DNA of 64,000 nt from Cupriavidus gilardii (GCF_013314895.1 NZ_JABTYE010000001.1:1-64000), one strand, 5' to 3'. Positions 18,995 through 27,569 are shown, numbered from the stretch's first letter. Notes: generated from the letters alone by a model not told the origin. Translations and numbers: made by a program.

Positions 18995-19729
18995 ATGCTG
19001 CCGATTCCCGCCCTCCGCCCTTCGCTCTTCCGTCCGTTTGTCGCGGCCATGTTGCTGTTGTGCCTGACGCCGCCGGCATGGGCGGCGCGGCCTCTGGTGA
19101 CCGATGACGCGCGCATCGTCGATCCGCAGTCGTGCCAGCTCGAATCGTGGCTGCGTTTCAATCGCGACGGCACCGAGCGCTGGGCCATGCCCGGCTGCAA
19201 CTTCACCGGCAACTTCGAATGGACGCTCGGCGGCTCGGTGCAGCGCTACGGAGACGGCCCGGGCAACGCCATCACCGACCTGCAGTTCCAGGGCAAGACC
19301 GTGCTCAAGCCGGTCGAGACCAACGGCTACGGCGTCGCGCTGACGGTCGGCATCACGGAATACCCCAAGGCCCAACCGCGCAGGACCCCGGGCGGCCTCT
19401 ACCTCAATCTGCCGCTGACGGTGTCGATGCGCGACGACCGGCTGCTGCTGCATGCGAACGTTGGTGCCACCCACGATCGGGCCGAACGGCAGACGCGCAT
19501 GACCTGGGGCGTGGCCAGCGAAGCGATGATCAGCGAGCGCTGGGCCATGATCGCCGAGAGCTTCGGCGAGAGCGGCGACCGGCCGTGGATCCAGCTCGGC
19601 GCGCGGGTCTGGATCGTGCCGCAGCGGGTTCAGGTCGACATGACCTGGGGCACGCAGCTCAACCAGCCGCGCGAGACGCGCTTCGTATCGGTCGGCCTGC
19701 GGCTGCTGTCGCCGAGCTGGCGAAAGTGA
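18995..19729 (+). CDS. Secreted protein of unknown function
   Basis: The 244-residue product has a clear signal peptide (hydrophobic core VAAMLLLCLTPPAWA, cleavage near residue 31). The mature protein contains alternating hydrophobic segments and many aromatic residues in strand-like stretches (FEWTLGGSVQRYG, GYGVALTVGITEY, WAMIAESFGESGDRPWIQLGARVW), ending VSVGLRLLSPSW. This resembles a small outer-membrane or periplasmic beta-barrel of the kind annotated as hypothetical next to regulators. Two cysteines (QSCQLE and PGCNF) could pair. It is a single-gene unit and I do not recognise its family. Confidence 0.7.
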   Translation: MLPIPALRPSLFRPFVAAMLLLCLTPPAWAARPLVTDDARIVDPQSCQLESWLRFNRDGTERWAMPGCNFTGNFEWTLGGSVQRYGDGPGNAITDLQFQGKTVLKPVETNGYGVALTVGITEYPKAQPRRTPGGLYLNLPLTVSMRDDRLLLHANVGATHDRAERQTRMTWGVASEAMISERWAMIAESFGESGDRPWIQLGARVWIVPQRVQVDMTWGTQLNQPRETRFVSVGLRLLSPSWRK

Positions 19730-19791
19730 GCGGCGCTCTGGTGCGCTGAATCCGCGTGCGGGCAAGACAAGTCACCCGTATCGCCCCGATC

Positions 19792-19826
19792 TTGCATGGT
19801 CCGGCGATTTAGTTATACTCCATAAC
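19792..19826 (+). promoter_or_regulatory. Promoter with overlapping MarR-type operator
   Basis: TTGCAT (19792-19797) and TATACT (19814-19819) at 16-bp spacing form a good sigma-70 promoter. The -10 lies inside a perfect palindrome GTTAT-ACTCC-ATAAC (19812-19826), whose outer flanks TTA/CAA are also partly symmetric. A regulator bound here would block RNA polymerase. The marR gene at the end of the operon is the obvious candidate. Confidence 0.6.
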
Positions 19827-19886
19827 AATTCGTCGCACACAGAGAGCGGGCCGCCCTTCGCGCGCAGGTCCGCCACAGGAGACACC

Positions 19887-21149
19887 ATGCGCATCGCCAT
19901 CGCAGGCGGGGGCATCGGCGGGCTGACGCTCGCGCTGCTCTGCCATCGTCACGGCATCGACGCCGAAGTCTGGGAAGCCAGCGAATCGCTGAAACCGCTT
20001 GGCGTCGGCATCAATCTGCTGCCCCATGCCGTGCGCGAACTGGCCGAGCTCGGCTTGCAGCCGGCGCTCGCGCAGATCGCGATCGAGACCAGTTCGCTGT
20101 CCTACTACAACAAGCTCGGCCAACGGATCTGGCACGAGCCGCGCGGACTGGCCGCGGGCTACCCGTATCCGCAGTTCTCGGTGCATCGCGGCGAGCTGCA
20201 GATGCTGCTTTACCGTGCCGCGGTCGAAAGGCTCGGCGTCGATCGCGTGCATACCGGCCATGCCTTCGAGACGGTGCACGATACCGGCGCACGCCCCGGC
20301 TCGCCGGTGCAGTTCACGCTGCGCCGGCGTGCGGACGGGGCCGAAGTGCAAGCCAGCGCCGATGTGCTGGTCGGCGCCGACGGCATCCATTCGGCGGTCC
20401 GGCGGCAGTTCTATCCGAGCGGCGACGCCCCGCGCTTTTCGCGGCGGATGCTGTGGCGGGCCGTCACCGAAGCGCCGCCCTATCTGGACGGACGCTCGAT
20501 GTTCATGGCCGGCCATCAGGACCAGAAGTTCGTCGCCTATCCGATTTCCGAGCCGCTGCGCCAGCAGGGCCGCTCGCTGATCAACTGGATCGCCGAACTG
20601 CGCGTGCCCGACGACGCATCCGACACGCCGCCGCGCAGCGACTGGAACCGGCAGGTCGACAAGTCGGTGTTCCGCGAGGCCTTCGTCGACTGGCGCTGGG
20701 ACTGGATCGATATTCCGTCGCTGATCGACGGCGCCGCCGCGATCTACGAATTCCCGATGGTCGACAAGGATCCGCTGCCGCGCTGGACCTTCGATCGCGT
20801 CACGCTGCTGGGGGACGCCGCGCACCCGATGTACCCGATCGGCTCGAACGGCAGCGCGCAGGCCATTGTCGATGCCCGCCATCTGGTCGATTGCCTCCTT
20901 GGCACGCCGGATACCGGCTACGCGTTGCGCGAATACGAAGCCGAACGCCTGCCGCGCACCGCCGGCATCGTGCTGCGCAACCGGCTCAATGGCCCCGAAC
21001 AGGTGATGCAGCTGGCAGAGCTGCGCGCACCGCAGGGCTTCACCGATATCGAGCAGGTCATTCCGCGCACCGAGCTCGAAGCGATCGCATTGCGCTACAA
21101 GCAGCTGGCGGGATTCGATCGGCAGTCCGTGCAGGGCGCCACACCTTGA
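19887..21149 (+). CDS. FAD-dependent aromatic-ring monooxygenase
   Basis: The 420-residue enzyme opens with the dinucleotide-binding motif GGGIGGLTLALLCHRHG and glutamate at the end of strand 2 (AEVWEAS), has the DG-type motif LVGADGIHSAVRRQ near residue 170, and the second FAD motif LLGDAAHPMYPIGSNG near residue 310. These define class A flavoprotein hydroxylases such as salicylate hydroxylase and PhzS, which use NAD(P)H and O2. The closest visual match is the PhzS-like branch. The substrate is unknown. AGGAGA precedes the ATG. It heads an operon with a binding protein, a DUF3237 protein and MarR. Confidence 0.88.
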   Translation: MRIAIAGGGIGGLTLALLCHRHGIDAEVWEASESLKPLGVGINLLPHAVRELAELGLQPALAQIAIETSSLSYYNKLGQRIWHEPRGLAAGYPYPQFSVHRGELQMLLYRAAVERLGVDRVHTGHAFETVHDTGARPGSPVQFTLRRRADGAEVQASADVLVGADGIHSAVRRQFYPSGDAPRFSRRMLWRAVTEAPPYLDGRSMFMAGHQDQKFVAYPISEPLRQQGRSLINWIAELRVPDDASDTPPRSDWNRQVDKSVFREAFVDWRWDWIDIPSLIDGAAAIYEFPMVDKDPLPRWTFDRVTLLGDAAHPMYPIGSNGSAQAIVDARHLVDCLLGTPDTGYALREYEAERLPRTAGIVLRNRLNGPEQVMQLAELRAPQGFTDIEQVIPRTELEAIALRYKQLAGFDRQSVQGATP

Positions 21150-21183
21150 CCGCCTGGAACATCATAAAAAAGGGAGACGATCG

Positions 21184-22335
21184 ATGACACTTCGCCGCAT
21201 CGCGCTTGCGCGCCTGACCCTGGCGCTGGCCGCCGCCGGCACGATTTCCGGCGCCGCGCTGGCCGACGTCACTGTGGGCGTCAGCATTTCCTCGACCGGG
21301 CCGTCGGCCTCGCTGGGCATTCCGCAGAAGCAGTCGCTGGGCTTGCTGCCGCAGCAGATCGCCGGCGAGACCATCCGCTATGTCGTGCTCGACGACGGCT
21401 CGGATCCGACCCAGGCCACCAAGGTCGCGCGCCGCTTCGTCAGCGAGGACAAGGTCGACATCATCCTCGGCTCTTCTGCCGTCGCCCCGTCGATCGCGAT
21501 CGCCGAGGTCGCCGACGAGAGCAAGACCGTGCAGCTGGCGTTCTCGCCGATCGAGCTGAAACCCGGCCGCGGCGAATGGACCTACCGGCTGGCCCAGCCG
21601 ATCAAGCTGATGGCGGAAGCCGTCGCCGCGACGGCCAAGGCGAATGGCGTCAAGACAGTCGGCTTTATCGGCTTTGCCGATGCCTATGGCGAGACCTGGC
21701 TGAAGGAATTCACCACCGCCGCGGCCGCAAGCGGCATTCGCCTCGTCGCCACCGAACGCTACGCGCGCTCGGATACCGCCGTCACCGCGCAAACGCTGAA
21801 GCTGATTTCGGCGCGCCCCGACGCGATGCTGATCGCCGGCGCCGGCACCGGTGCCGCGCTGCCCCACACCACGCTGCGCGAGCGCGGCTATCGCGGGCCG
21901 ATCTATCACACGCATGGTGCGGCAACGAAGGACCTGATCCGCATCGGCGGCAAGGCGGTCGACGGCGCGATCCTGCCGGCCGGTCCCGTGATCGTGGCCG
22001 AACAACTCGCCGCGGACAGCGCGCCGAAAAAGCCGGGGCTCGATTACGTCAGCCGCTATGAAAAGCAGTACGGCCCCGAAAGCCGCACACAGTTCGGCGC
22101 GCATCCGTACGATGCCGGCCTGGTGCTGCAGCGGATCGTGCCGGTCGCGCTCAAGCGCGCCAAGCCCGGCACGCCGGAATTCCGTGCGGCACTGAAGGCC
22201 GCGCTCGAAAGCGAACGGGAGATCGTGGTCTCGCACGGCGTGCTCAACTACACCAGTCAGGACCACTTCGGCTTCGACCAGCGCGGCCGCGTGATGCTGA
22301 CCATCGACAACGGCAACTGGAAGTTGCTGAAGTGA
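21184..22335 (+). CDS. LivK-like ABC-type solute-binding protein
   Basis: The 383-residue protein has a signal peptide ending in ALA (about residue 27) followed by DVTVGVSISSTGPSASLGIPQKQSL, the N-terminal signature of the branched-chain amino-acid/amide periplasmic binding family, with later motifs VARRFVSEDKVDIILGSS and VGFIGFADAYGETW. No ABC permease or ATPase is in the window. In Burkholderiales such orphans often sit in aromatic catabolic clusters and bind the aromatic substrate. Gene spacing (34 bp after the monooxygenase, GGGAGA before the ATG, 4-bp overlap with the next gene) indicates one operon. Confidence 0.88.
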   Translation: MTLRRIALARLTLALAAAGTISGAALADVTVGVSISSTGPSASLGIPQKQSLGLLPQQIAGETIRYVVLDDGSDPTQATKVARRFVSEDKVDIILGSSAVAPSIAIAEVADESKTVQLAFSPIELKPGRGEWTYRLAQPIKLMAEAVAATAKANGVKTVGFIGFADAYGETWLKEFTTAAAASGIRLVATERYARSDTAVTAQTLKLISARPDAMLIAGAGTGAALPHTTLRERGYRGPIYHTHGAATKDLIRIGGKAVDGAILPAGPVIVAEQLAADSAPKKPGLDYVSRYEKQYGPESRTQFGAHPYDAGLVLQRIVPVALKRAKPGTPEFRAALKAALESEREIVVSHGVLNYTSQDHFGFDQRGRVMLTIDNGNWKLLK

Positions 22336-22823
22336 CGATCGATCTCCCCCTGCCGACGCCGAAGCTCGAGCATGTGGCCGACTTCAGCTTTCGCCTGGAT
22401 CCGGCAATCGCGGTCGGCACCAGCGCCGTGGGCCAGCGGCGTGTGATTCCGATTGTCGATGGCATCGTCGATGGCCCGCTGCTGCGCGGCCGGGTGCTGC
22501 CGGGCGGGGCGGATTTTCAACTGGTCCGTCCGGACCTGGGCGACGGCATCACGGTCGCCGAAATCGAAGCACGCTACGTCGTGGAGACCGACGACGGCGC
22601 GCGCATCTACATCGTCAACGCCGGGCTGCGCAGCGGCCCCGCCGACGTGCTGGCGCGCCTGTCTGCGGGCGAGACGGTCGATCCGTCGCTGATCTACTTC
22701 CGCACCGCGCCCCGCTTCGAAACCCAGGCACCCGGCTATCGCTGGCTGATGCAACACACCTTCGTCGCCACCGGCGCCCGTTTCCCGGACCGGGTGCAGA
22801 TGCGATACTTTCGCGTCGCCTGA
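22332..22823 (+). CDS. DUF3237 family protein
   Basis: The 163-residue cytoplasmic protein matches DUF3237: FRLDPAIAVGTSAVGQRRVIPIVDGIVDGPLLRGRVLPGGADF, then ARYVVETDDGARIYIVNAGLRSG and a C-terminal PGYRWLMQHTFVATG. The fold is a small beta-barrel found in aromatic-degradation and secondary-metabolite clusters, with no settled biochemical role. It starts with GTG inside the stop of the binding-protein gene (4-bp overlap), so it is translationally coupled. A strong hairpin begins 4 bp after its stop codon. Confidence 0.85.
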   Translation: MTIDLPLPTPKLEHVADFSFRLDPAIAVGTSAVGQRRVIPIVDGIVDGPLLRGRVLPGGADFQLVRPDLGDGITVAEIEARYVVETDDGARIYIVNAGLRSGPADVLARLSAGETVDPSLIYFRTAPRFETQAPGYRWLMQHTFVATGARFPDRVQMRYFRVA

Positions 22824-22826
22824 ACG

Positions 22827-22852
22827 GATGGCGGGCGTGCATGCCCGCCATC
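22827..22852 (+). promoter_or_regulatory. Stem-loop between the DUF3237 and marR genes
   Basis: A perfect 10-bp inverted repeat (22827-22836 with 22843-22852) has a 6-nt loop that contains most of the first possible marR start codon. There is no U-tract. It could attenuate marR expression or hide the start at 22841. Confidence 0.55.
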
Positions 22853-23407
22853 CCCTGCTCCATGTCCGCTTCGTCGCCCTTGTCCCGATCTTCCCGTTCC
22901 CCCCGCAAGACCCGCGATACGCTCGCGCCCGACCCCGCCGCCGAAGTCGGCGGCTTCGATCCGCATCTGCCGGACGTCGACTATGGGGTGCTGGACGGTC
23001 TGATCGGCTACGCGATCCGCCGCGCGCAGATCCGGCTCTACGAGGATTTCGTGCGCGCGCTGGCGCCGTGGAACATCACGCCGCCACGCTTTTCGGCGCT
23101 GGTGCTGATATCCCGCAATCCGAACCTGAAGCTGACCGATCTGGCCCGGATCATGGGCATCGCCCGTTCGGGCGCCGTGCTGCTGGTCGATGCGCTGGAG
23201 GAGATGAAGCTGGTGGCGCGCCGGCCGGCAGAGAACGACCGCCGCGCGTTCAGCCTGGTGTTGACGGCGGCCGGGCGCAAGACCCTGGCGGAAGTAACCG
23301 AGGCGGTCTGCGAACATGACGCACGCATGTCGCGGCAGCTGTCGCCGGAACAGCGGAGCACTCTGGTGGAACTGCTCGGCAGGCTGTGTACGGCGCCGCC
23401 GTCATGA
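22841..23407 (+). CDS. MarR-family transcriptional regulator
   Basis: The 188-residue protein has a Ser/Arg-rich N-terminal extension, then a MarR winged-helix domain: helices around FVRALAPWNITPPRFSALVLIS, recognition region LTDLARIMGIARSGAVLLVDALEEM and the wing ENDRRAFSLVLTAAGRKTL. MarR proteins repress catabolic operons and release on binding phenolic ligands. As the last gene of the monooxygenase operon it is probably an autoregulator acting at the palindrome near 19812. Neither the ATG at 22841 nor that at 22862 has a good ribosome binding site, and the first lies in a hairpin loop, so the start is uncertain. Confidence 0.83.
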   Translation: MPAIPCSMSASSPLSRSSRSPRKTRDTLAPDPAAEVGGFDPHLPDVDYGVLDGLIGYAIRRAQIRLYEDFVRALAPWNITPPRFSALVLISRNPNLKLTDLARIMGIARSGAVLLVDALEEMKLVARRPAENDRRAFSLVLTAAGRKTLAEVTEAVCEHDARMSRQLSPEQRSTLVELLGRLCTAPPS

Positions 23408-23476
23408 TCCTGGCCAGGCCGGCATCGGTCAGAGGCGCGCCGCTCGACGCGCCGCCGCCTCACTGTCCTGAGCGTC

Positions 23477-24307
23477 CTAGACAATATTGCAGGGGAAGAA
23501 CTGGCGCTCTTCCGGCTTCTTCCCGTTCCAGAAGAGACGGCAATACTCCTCTTCGACATCGGCCTCGTTTCGATAGCGGCCCAGGGGACCGATCCGCGAG
23601 TTCTCGACCCGCCGAGCGGTCATACAGACGAGATAGTGGATTCGCCCGGAATAGACAGAGAATCCCTTACGGATCCGTTCCAGCGTGACAGGATGACGCG
23701 AGACCCCCGGAGTCGGCGGCTCCATGTCGCGATGCCAGGGCATCAGGGGCGTAAAACAACCGATCTGATACCAGTCTTCCAGCTCGATGTCGGGCAGGTG
23801 CGAAACCGTTCCCTGTTTGTCCACGGCACGCGGGAAGTGTTTGGCCCAGAATCGGGTATCCGTCAGATCGCGTTGCCACATCGAGATGAAATCGTAGTCC
23901 TCGATGTCGATGACGCCGTTCATCAAGCCGATGATGGCCCAATCGTCGAGCATTAGCCAATTCATCAAATGGCACGGAATACCGAGCTTGAAGAGATCGT
24001 CGGTACGCCTTTCCGCTTGCGGCTTCTGCAACAGCTTTACCGTCTGCAGGAACTTCGACTTCGACAGCGTTCCGTTGATATAGCCGTTCGCCAAGGCCAG
24101 CAGCTTGACGGGCGCCACGTTCTTTTCGATTCCCGCCGGCAGCTTGATGTCGAATTGTTGATGCCGAATTGCCGAGGCGTCATCAGGATAGCCGACCGCC
24201 GAAGACGGAAAATCGGGGAGCGTCCAATCGGTCCGCCACGCCCATATCGACACGTCAGGCGGATTGCAATGACAGGATTGCACTACGTTTGCAGAGACGC
24301 GCGTCAT
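23477..24307 (-). CDS. Unrecognised 276-aa protein of a low-GC islet
   Basis: I do not recognise this protein. It has no signal peptide or membrane segment. It is unusually rich in Trp and other aromatics (IWAWRTDW, HLMNWLMLDDWAIIGLMNG, DFISMWQRDLTDTRFWAKHFP, LEDWYQIGCF) and ends in EERQFFPCNIV. The centre is acidic (GVIDIEDYDF). ATG at 24307 is preferred to 24310 because AGGAG lies 6 nt before it rather than 3. It begins 12 bp after the stop of the 1029-aa gene, so the two form an operon. Base composition is visibly lower in GC than the flanking core genes, suggesting transfer. A partner, chaperone or immunity role is possible but unproven. Confidence 0.75.
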   Translation of the reverse strand: MTRVSANVVQSCHCNPPDVSIWAWRTDWTLPDFPSSAVGYPDDASAIRHQQFDIKLPAGIEKNVAPVKLLALANGYINGTLSKSKFLQTVKLLQKPQAERRTDDLFKLGIPCHLMNWLMLDDWAIIGLMNGVIDIEDYDFISMWQRDLTDTRFWAKHFPRAVDKQGTVSHLPDIELEDWYQIGCFTPLMPWHRDMEPPTPGVSRHPVTLERIRKGFSVYSGRIHYLVCMTARRVENSRIGPLGRYRNEADVEEEYCRLFWNGKKPEERQFFPCNIV

Positions 24308-24319
24308 CATTGGCTCCTG

Positions 24320-27300
24320 TTAGTGGCCGACTGCTTCGCTGGCCGGATGGGTTTCCCGCCCTAGGACCAGGACATAACTGCGTTCACAAGGGCGCTCGTC
24401 GTCAAGCATGATCTTGCCGCTTCTGGTATAGACCCACGACGTCTGGATTCTGTAGGCCGAACGCGCACTGTCGAGCCATGATTCCGCCGTCAGGCCGCGC
24501 AAATCATCATCCCGGACCACGGCGTTGATACGCGGCAATTCCATCGTGGCCGTAAATTGGAGAGTGCCGTCTGGCCGACGCGAACAGACATATTTGATGA
24601 GGTTGTCCTGGGGCAAGCTTCCCCGGGCGCTGTCGAACAGTTTGGGCTCTCCCCGGCCGAACGAGCCGAAATCCTCCATCGTCAAGGCGACGTACGCGCC
24701 GGTCTGAAACGCCTGGTTCATTTGCTGCGTCGCACGAAAAAGCCGCGCATGGTCGCCACCGCACAATGCAAGTAGCGACTGCATGAACCGATACAGCGCT
24801 GCGTTGTCGCTGGTTCGCACGATTGCTGCTTTCTCGGATTGTTTTGCGTCGCTCGCTTTGCGCGGGCCGCTCACGCGCGGCAGTTCGGCGTTGTTGACGT
24901 CTTTCATCGATAGCAATACGTTGCCCGCCTGCATTTCGCAACGCCCCACATCGACGGCCCACGCCTCCGCCACCGTGAACTGATGCGGCTTGCCCGTCGA
25001 GTCCTTGTATTGCGGGAAGACCAGCGTGGCACGCTCGCTCAGGCTTCCTTCCTTCGCGTAGATCGAATGCTGCTTGATTGCATCCAGCTGCGCTTCGGTC
25101 AGCGGCGCCTTCACCAGTCTCGCGCGATGAACGCCTTGGTCGTCCGTCACAAAGTACTCCGTACCAAGACTTCCGAGTATGTTGATGCGGTCCTTGGCTA
25201 CTGACACCATCAAGCCGTATGCGTCCTTCAACGTTTTTTCAACCAGGCGTCGGTATTTCTGCAGGTCCACCGGCCGGCTTGTCATCGGCCGGCGGCTCTG
25301 TGCCGCCAGTTCACCGGCGAGGATGCCGTAGCTTGCGTTCCAGCGAATGATTTCATCGGACAGGGTGCCCACACTCGCGTTCGTCTTCTGGCGATCAACG
25401 AATGGCTTGACCGCGTCGGCGAGCCTGCCGACGGCGTGATGACACGCCATGAAGTCCGCCCGATGCATCTTGTCCTGCAGTGCCGCCATCGCTTTGGGTG
25501 TCAACTTCTCGCCGATCACGAAGCGGAACAAGCCCCGCAAATAGGTCAGCTCCCAATGCGTTCCCGGTGCCGCGGAGCCGGCCCGGTCTGATGTCGCCGC
25601 AACGGCGTCCTCCGTCCGGGCGAGCCGTTGAAGGGCGAGTCCGGAATCTGCAATGTCCTTGATCGTCCTTAGCAAGGCCGCTGGACTCGCAGGAGGATGC
25701 TGCAGTTGCCCCATCCCGCGCTGCAGCGCCTGGCCGAGCATGGCGATGTCGGGAATGGCGTGATGAACGCCGCCGCATTCCATCAGAAGCCTGCGCTGTG
25801 AATCGCTCAACTGATGCGCGATGCGGGTCAGAAATTGGAGCAGGCGGGCTACGGTGGCATCGTCGAGAATCGGCCCTTGCGAAGGCGTCGCGCCTTGCAC
25901 GACAGCGAGGTGATTCAGAACGGCAATCAGCGTGTTGATCTGCTTCTGGTGATTACCGAATTGGCTATCGCGTAGTCGTGCGAATCCGGTTTCGTCGACA
26001 ACGAACCGGTCGCAAATGGTCTTCGTCAGGACAGGCAGATTGTTTGCCTGTTCCGCTACGTCCGCGCGCACCGCACCGGCAAACTGCTCAATGGCCCGGT
26101 CGATGACGGCATACGCGTGACGCACGACGTCCGGCGTCAACGAGCCTTCTTTTGCATGGGTAACCAGGGCACCATACTGTTCCATTGCCAGGGACACAAG
26201 CTCGTCGACCTCGTTTTCGAGGAACGCGACGTTGTCCTTCAGTACGGCGGCGCTTCTTCCACTCGCATCGACCAATCGGGGCTGAAGAATGGCTTCCAGC
26301 CTGCCATGCAACGCTGCGAACCTGCTGACGTCTTCGGTCGAGAATGCCGGCGGCAACAGGTGTCTCTTCAGCGTGTCCCACCGCGAATAGGGTGCGATGC
26401 TCTCGAAGCGCCGGTCCTCAAAATGGCGCAAAGCCTGGTTGATCGCTGCAAAGCAGGGGACGGCAAAGGCGGCGCGAAGTTTGGCCTTGGACTGTCGAGC
26501 GCCTTCCGTATTGGCTTCGATCGACGCGACAACCGATCGCAGCTTCGATAACTCGCGCGCCGCAAACGCGTTGTTCTGGCCGATGCACTGCCGATATCTT
26601 GCGTCCGCTGCATCGCCTCGTTCACTCTCGAACCAGGCGTGCAACAGGGCGAGTTCGCGGTCTGGCCGCCGAATCAATACGCCCAGCACGGTATCGTTGT
26701 AGGCGTCGAGCGCTTTTTCCGATAGCGCCCGGCTTGCCGCTCCACAGGCGACGGCATTGTCCAGCGCCTCGCGTACGGCCTTGCGCGTCTCCGACGTACC
26801 TTTATCCTCGACGATGGCGTTAACCAATGCGCGGAGGGCCGTTTCGTATTCTCCGATATCAATCGGCGAGGTGCTTTGCCTGTTGTCGCCTGCTTCGGCT
26901 CGGACCAGTTCGCTCCGGAGCAGGTTGAGGTCGTCGGCCAGGATGGCCGCGGTGCGCTTGATCGTCGCATCGGAAGATCGATAGCGTTCCAACAGACCGG
27001 CTTCCATCTCGGTGCGGTACGCTCGGAGCAGATGCAGGCAATCGTGACGCTCATCACTGGACAAGTCGCGCACAAATTGCGATACCACATCGACGCGCGC
27101 GCGCTTTTCGAGGGCCGCCCCATGGTCTGCATGCGAAGCCGCGAGCAGGGATTCCAGAAGCCGCGCAGCGGCCTGTTGTCGCTCCTCCGCCGTCTCGGGC
27201 CGTTCCTTCGCACGACCTTCCGCCTTGCGCAGATCGATTCGTGCTCGGATCTGATCGCGGCGGCTCGACGCGGCAGTGGCAAAGCCGTTGCACAGCATGC

Positions 27301-27409
27301 CGAGCCTGGCCGTGAAGCTGTCGCGCGCCTCAGCGACGTTCGCGTCGGTGCGCCGCGGCGACGGGTCGACCGGCTTTCGGCTCCAGCAAGCGAGGTTCAA
27401 TCCGGACAT
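24320..27409 (-). CDS. Unrecognised 1029-aa helical protein, candidate secreted effector
   Basis: I do not recognise this large soluble protein. There is no Sec signal or transmembrane helix. The N-terminus (MSGLNLACWSRKPVDPSPRR) is Ser/Pro/Arg-rich and looks disordered. The next roughly 700 residues are dominated by charged, Ala/Leu-rich helices (DLRKAEGRAKERPETAEERQ, ARELSKLRSVVASIE), and the last 200 look more mixed alpha/beta (TMEDFGSFGRGEPKLF, TATMELPRINAVV, SWVYTRSGKIML). ATG at 27409 is set by AAAGGA five bases upstream; the longer frame has no site. Lower GC than neighbours. The architecture recalls type III effectors of plant-associated Ralstonia, but no hrp-type promoter box was found. 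Confidence 0.75.
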   Translation of the reverse strand: MSGLNLACWSRKPVDPSPRRTDANVAEARDSFTARLGMLCNGFATAASSRRDQIRARIDLRKAEGRAKERPETAEERQQAAARLLESLLAASHADHGAALEKRARVDVVSQFVRDLSSDERHDCLHLLRAYRTEMEAGLLERYRSSDATIKRTAAILADDLNLLRSELVRAEAGDNRQSTSPIDIGEYETALRALVNAIVEDKGTSETRKAVREALDNAVACGAASRALSEKALDAYNDTVLGVLIRRPDRELALLHAWFESERGDAADARYRQCIGQNNAFAARELSKLRSVVASIEANTEGARQSKAKLRAAFAVPCFAAINQALRHFEDRRFESIAPYSRWDTLKRHLLPPAFSTEDVSRFAALHGRLEAILQPRLVDASGRSAAVLKDNVAFLENEVDELVSLAMEQYGALVTHAKEGSLTPDVVRHAYAVIDRAIEQFAGAVRADVAEQANNLPVLTKTICDRFVVDETGFARLRDSQFGNHQKQINTLIAVLNHLAVVQGATPSQGPILDDATVARLLQFLTRIAHQLSDSQRRLLMECGGVHHAIPDIAMLGQALQRGMGQLQHPPASPAALLRTIKDIADSGLALQRLARTEDAVAATSDRAGSAAPGTHWELTYLRGLFRFVIGEKLTPKAMAALQDKMHRADFMACHHAVGRLADAVKPFVDRQKTNASVGTLSDEIIRWNASYGILAGELAAQSRRPMTSRPVDLQKYRRLVEKTLKDAYGLMVSVAKDRINILGSLGTEYFVTDDQGVHRARLVKAPLTEAQLDAIKQHSIYAKEGSLSERATLVFPQYKDSTGKPHQFTVAEAWAVDVGRCEMQAGNVLLSMKDVNNAELPRVSGPRKASDAKQSEKAAIVRTSDNAALYRFMQSLLALCGGDHARLFRATQQMNQAFQTGAYVALTMEDFGSFGRGEPKLFDSARGSLPQDNLIKYVCSRRPDGTLQFTATMELPRINAVVRDDDLRGLTAESWLDSARSAYRIQTSWVYTRSGKIMLDDERPCERSYVLVLGRETHPASEAVGH

Positions 27410-27569
27410 TGGGTTCCTTTCGGCAGGATGATTGCAGCGTGGCTGCATCGTGCCGGTCGGACACTGGAGAATCTTCTAATATCGAGGCCGCTTCTTTCGT
27501 TAACGGGTCCGCTCGTCGCACTACCGCGACATGTCTTCGACGCGGGCGTCGTGTGCTAGCATCCCGCGC

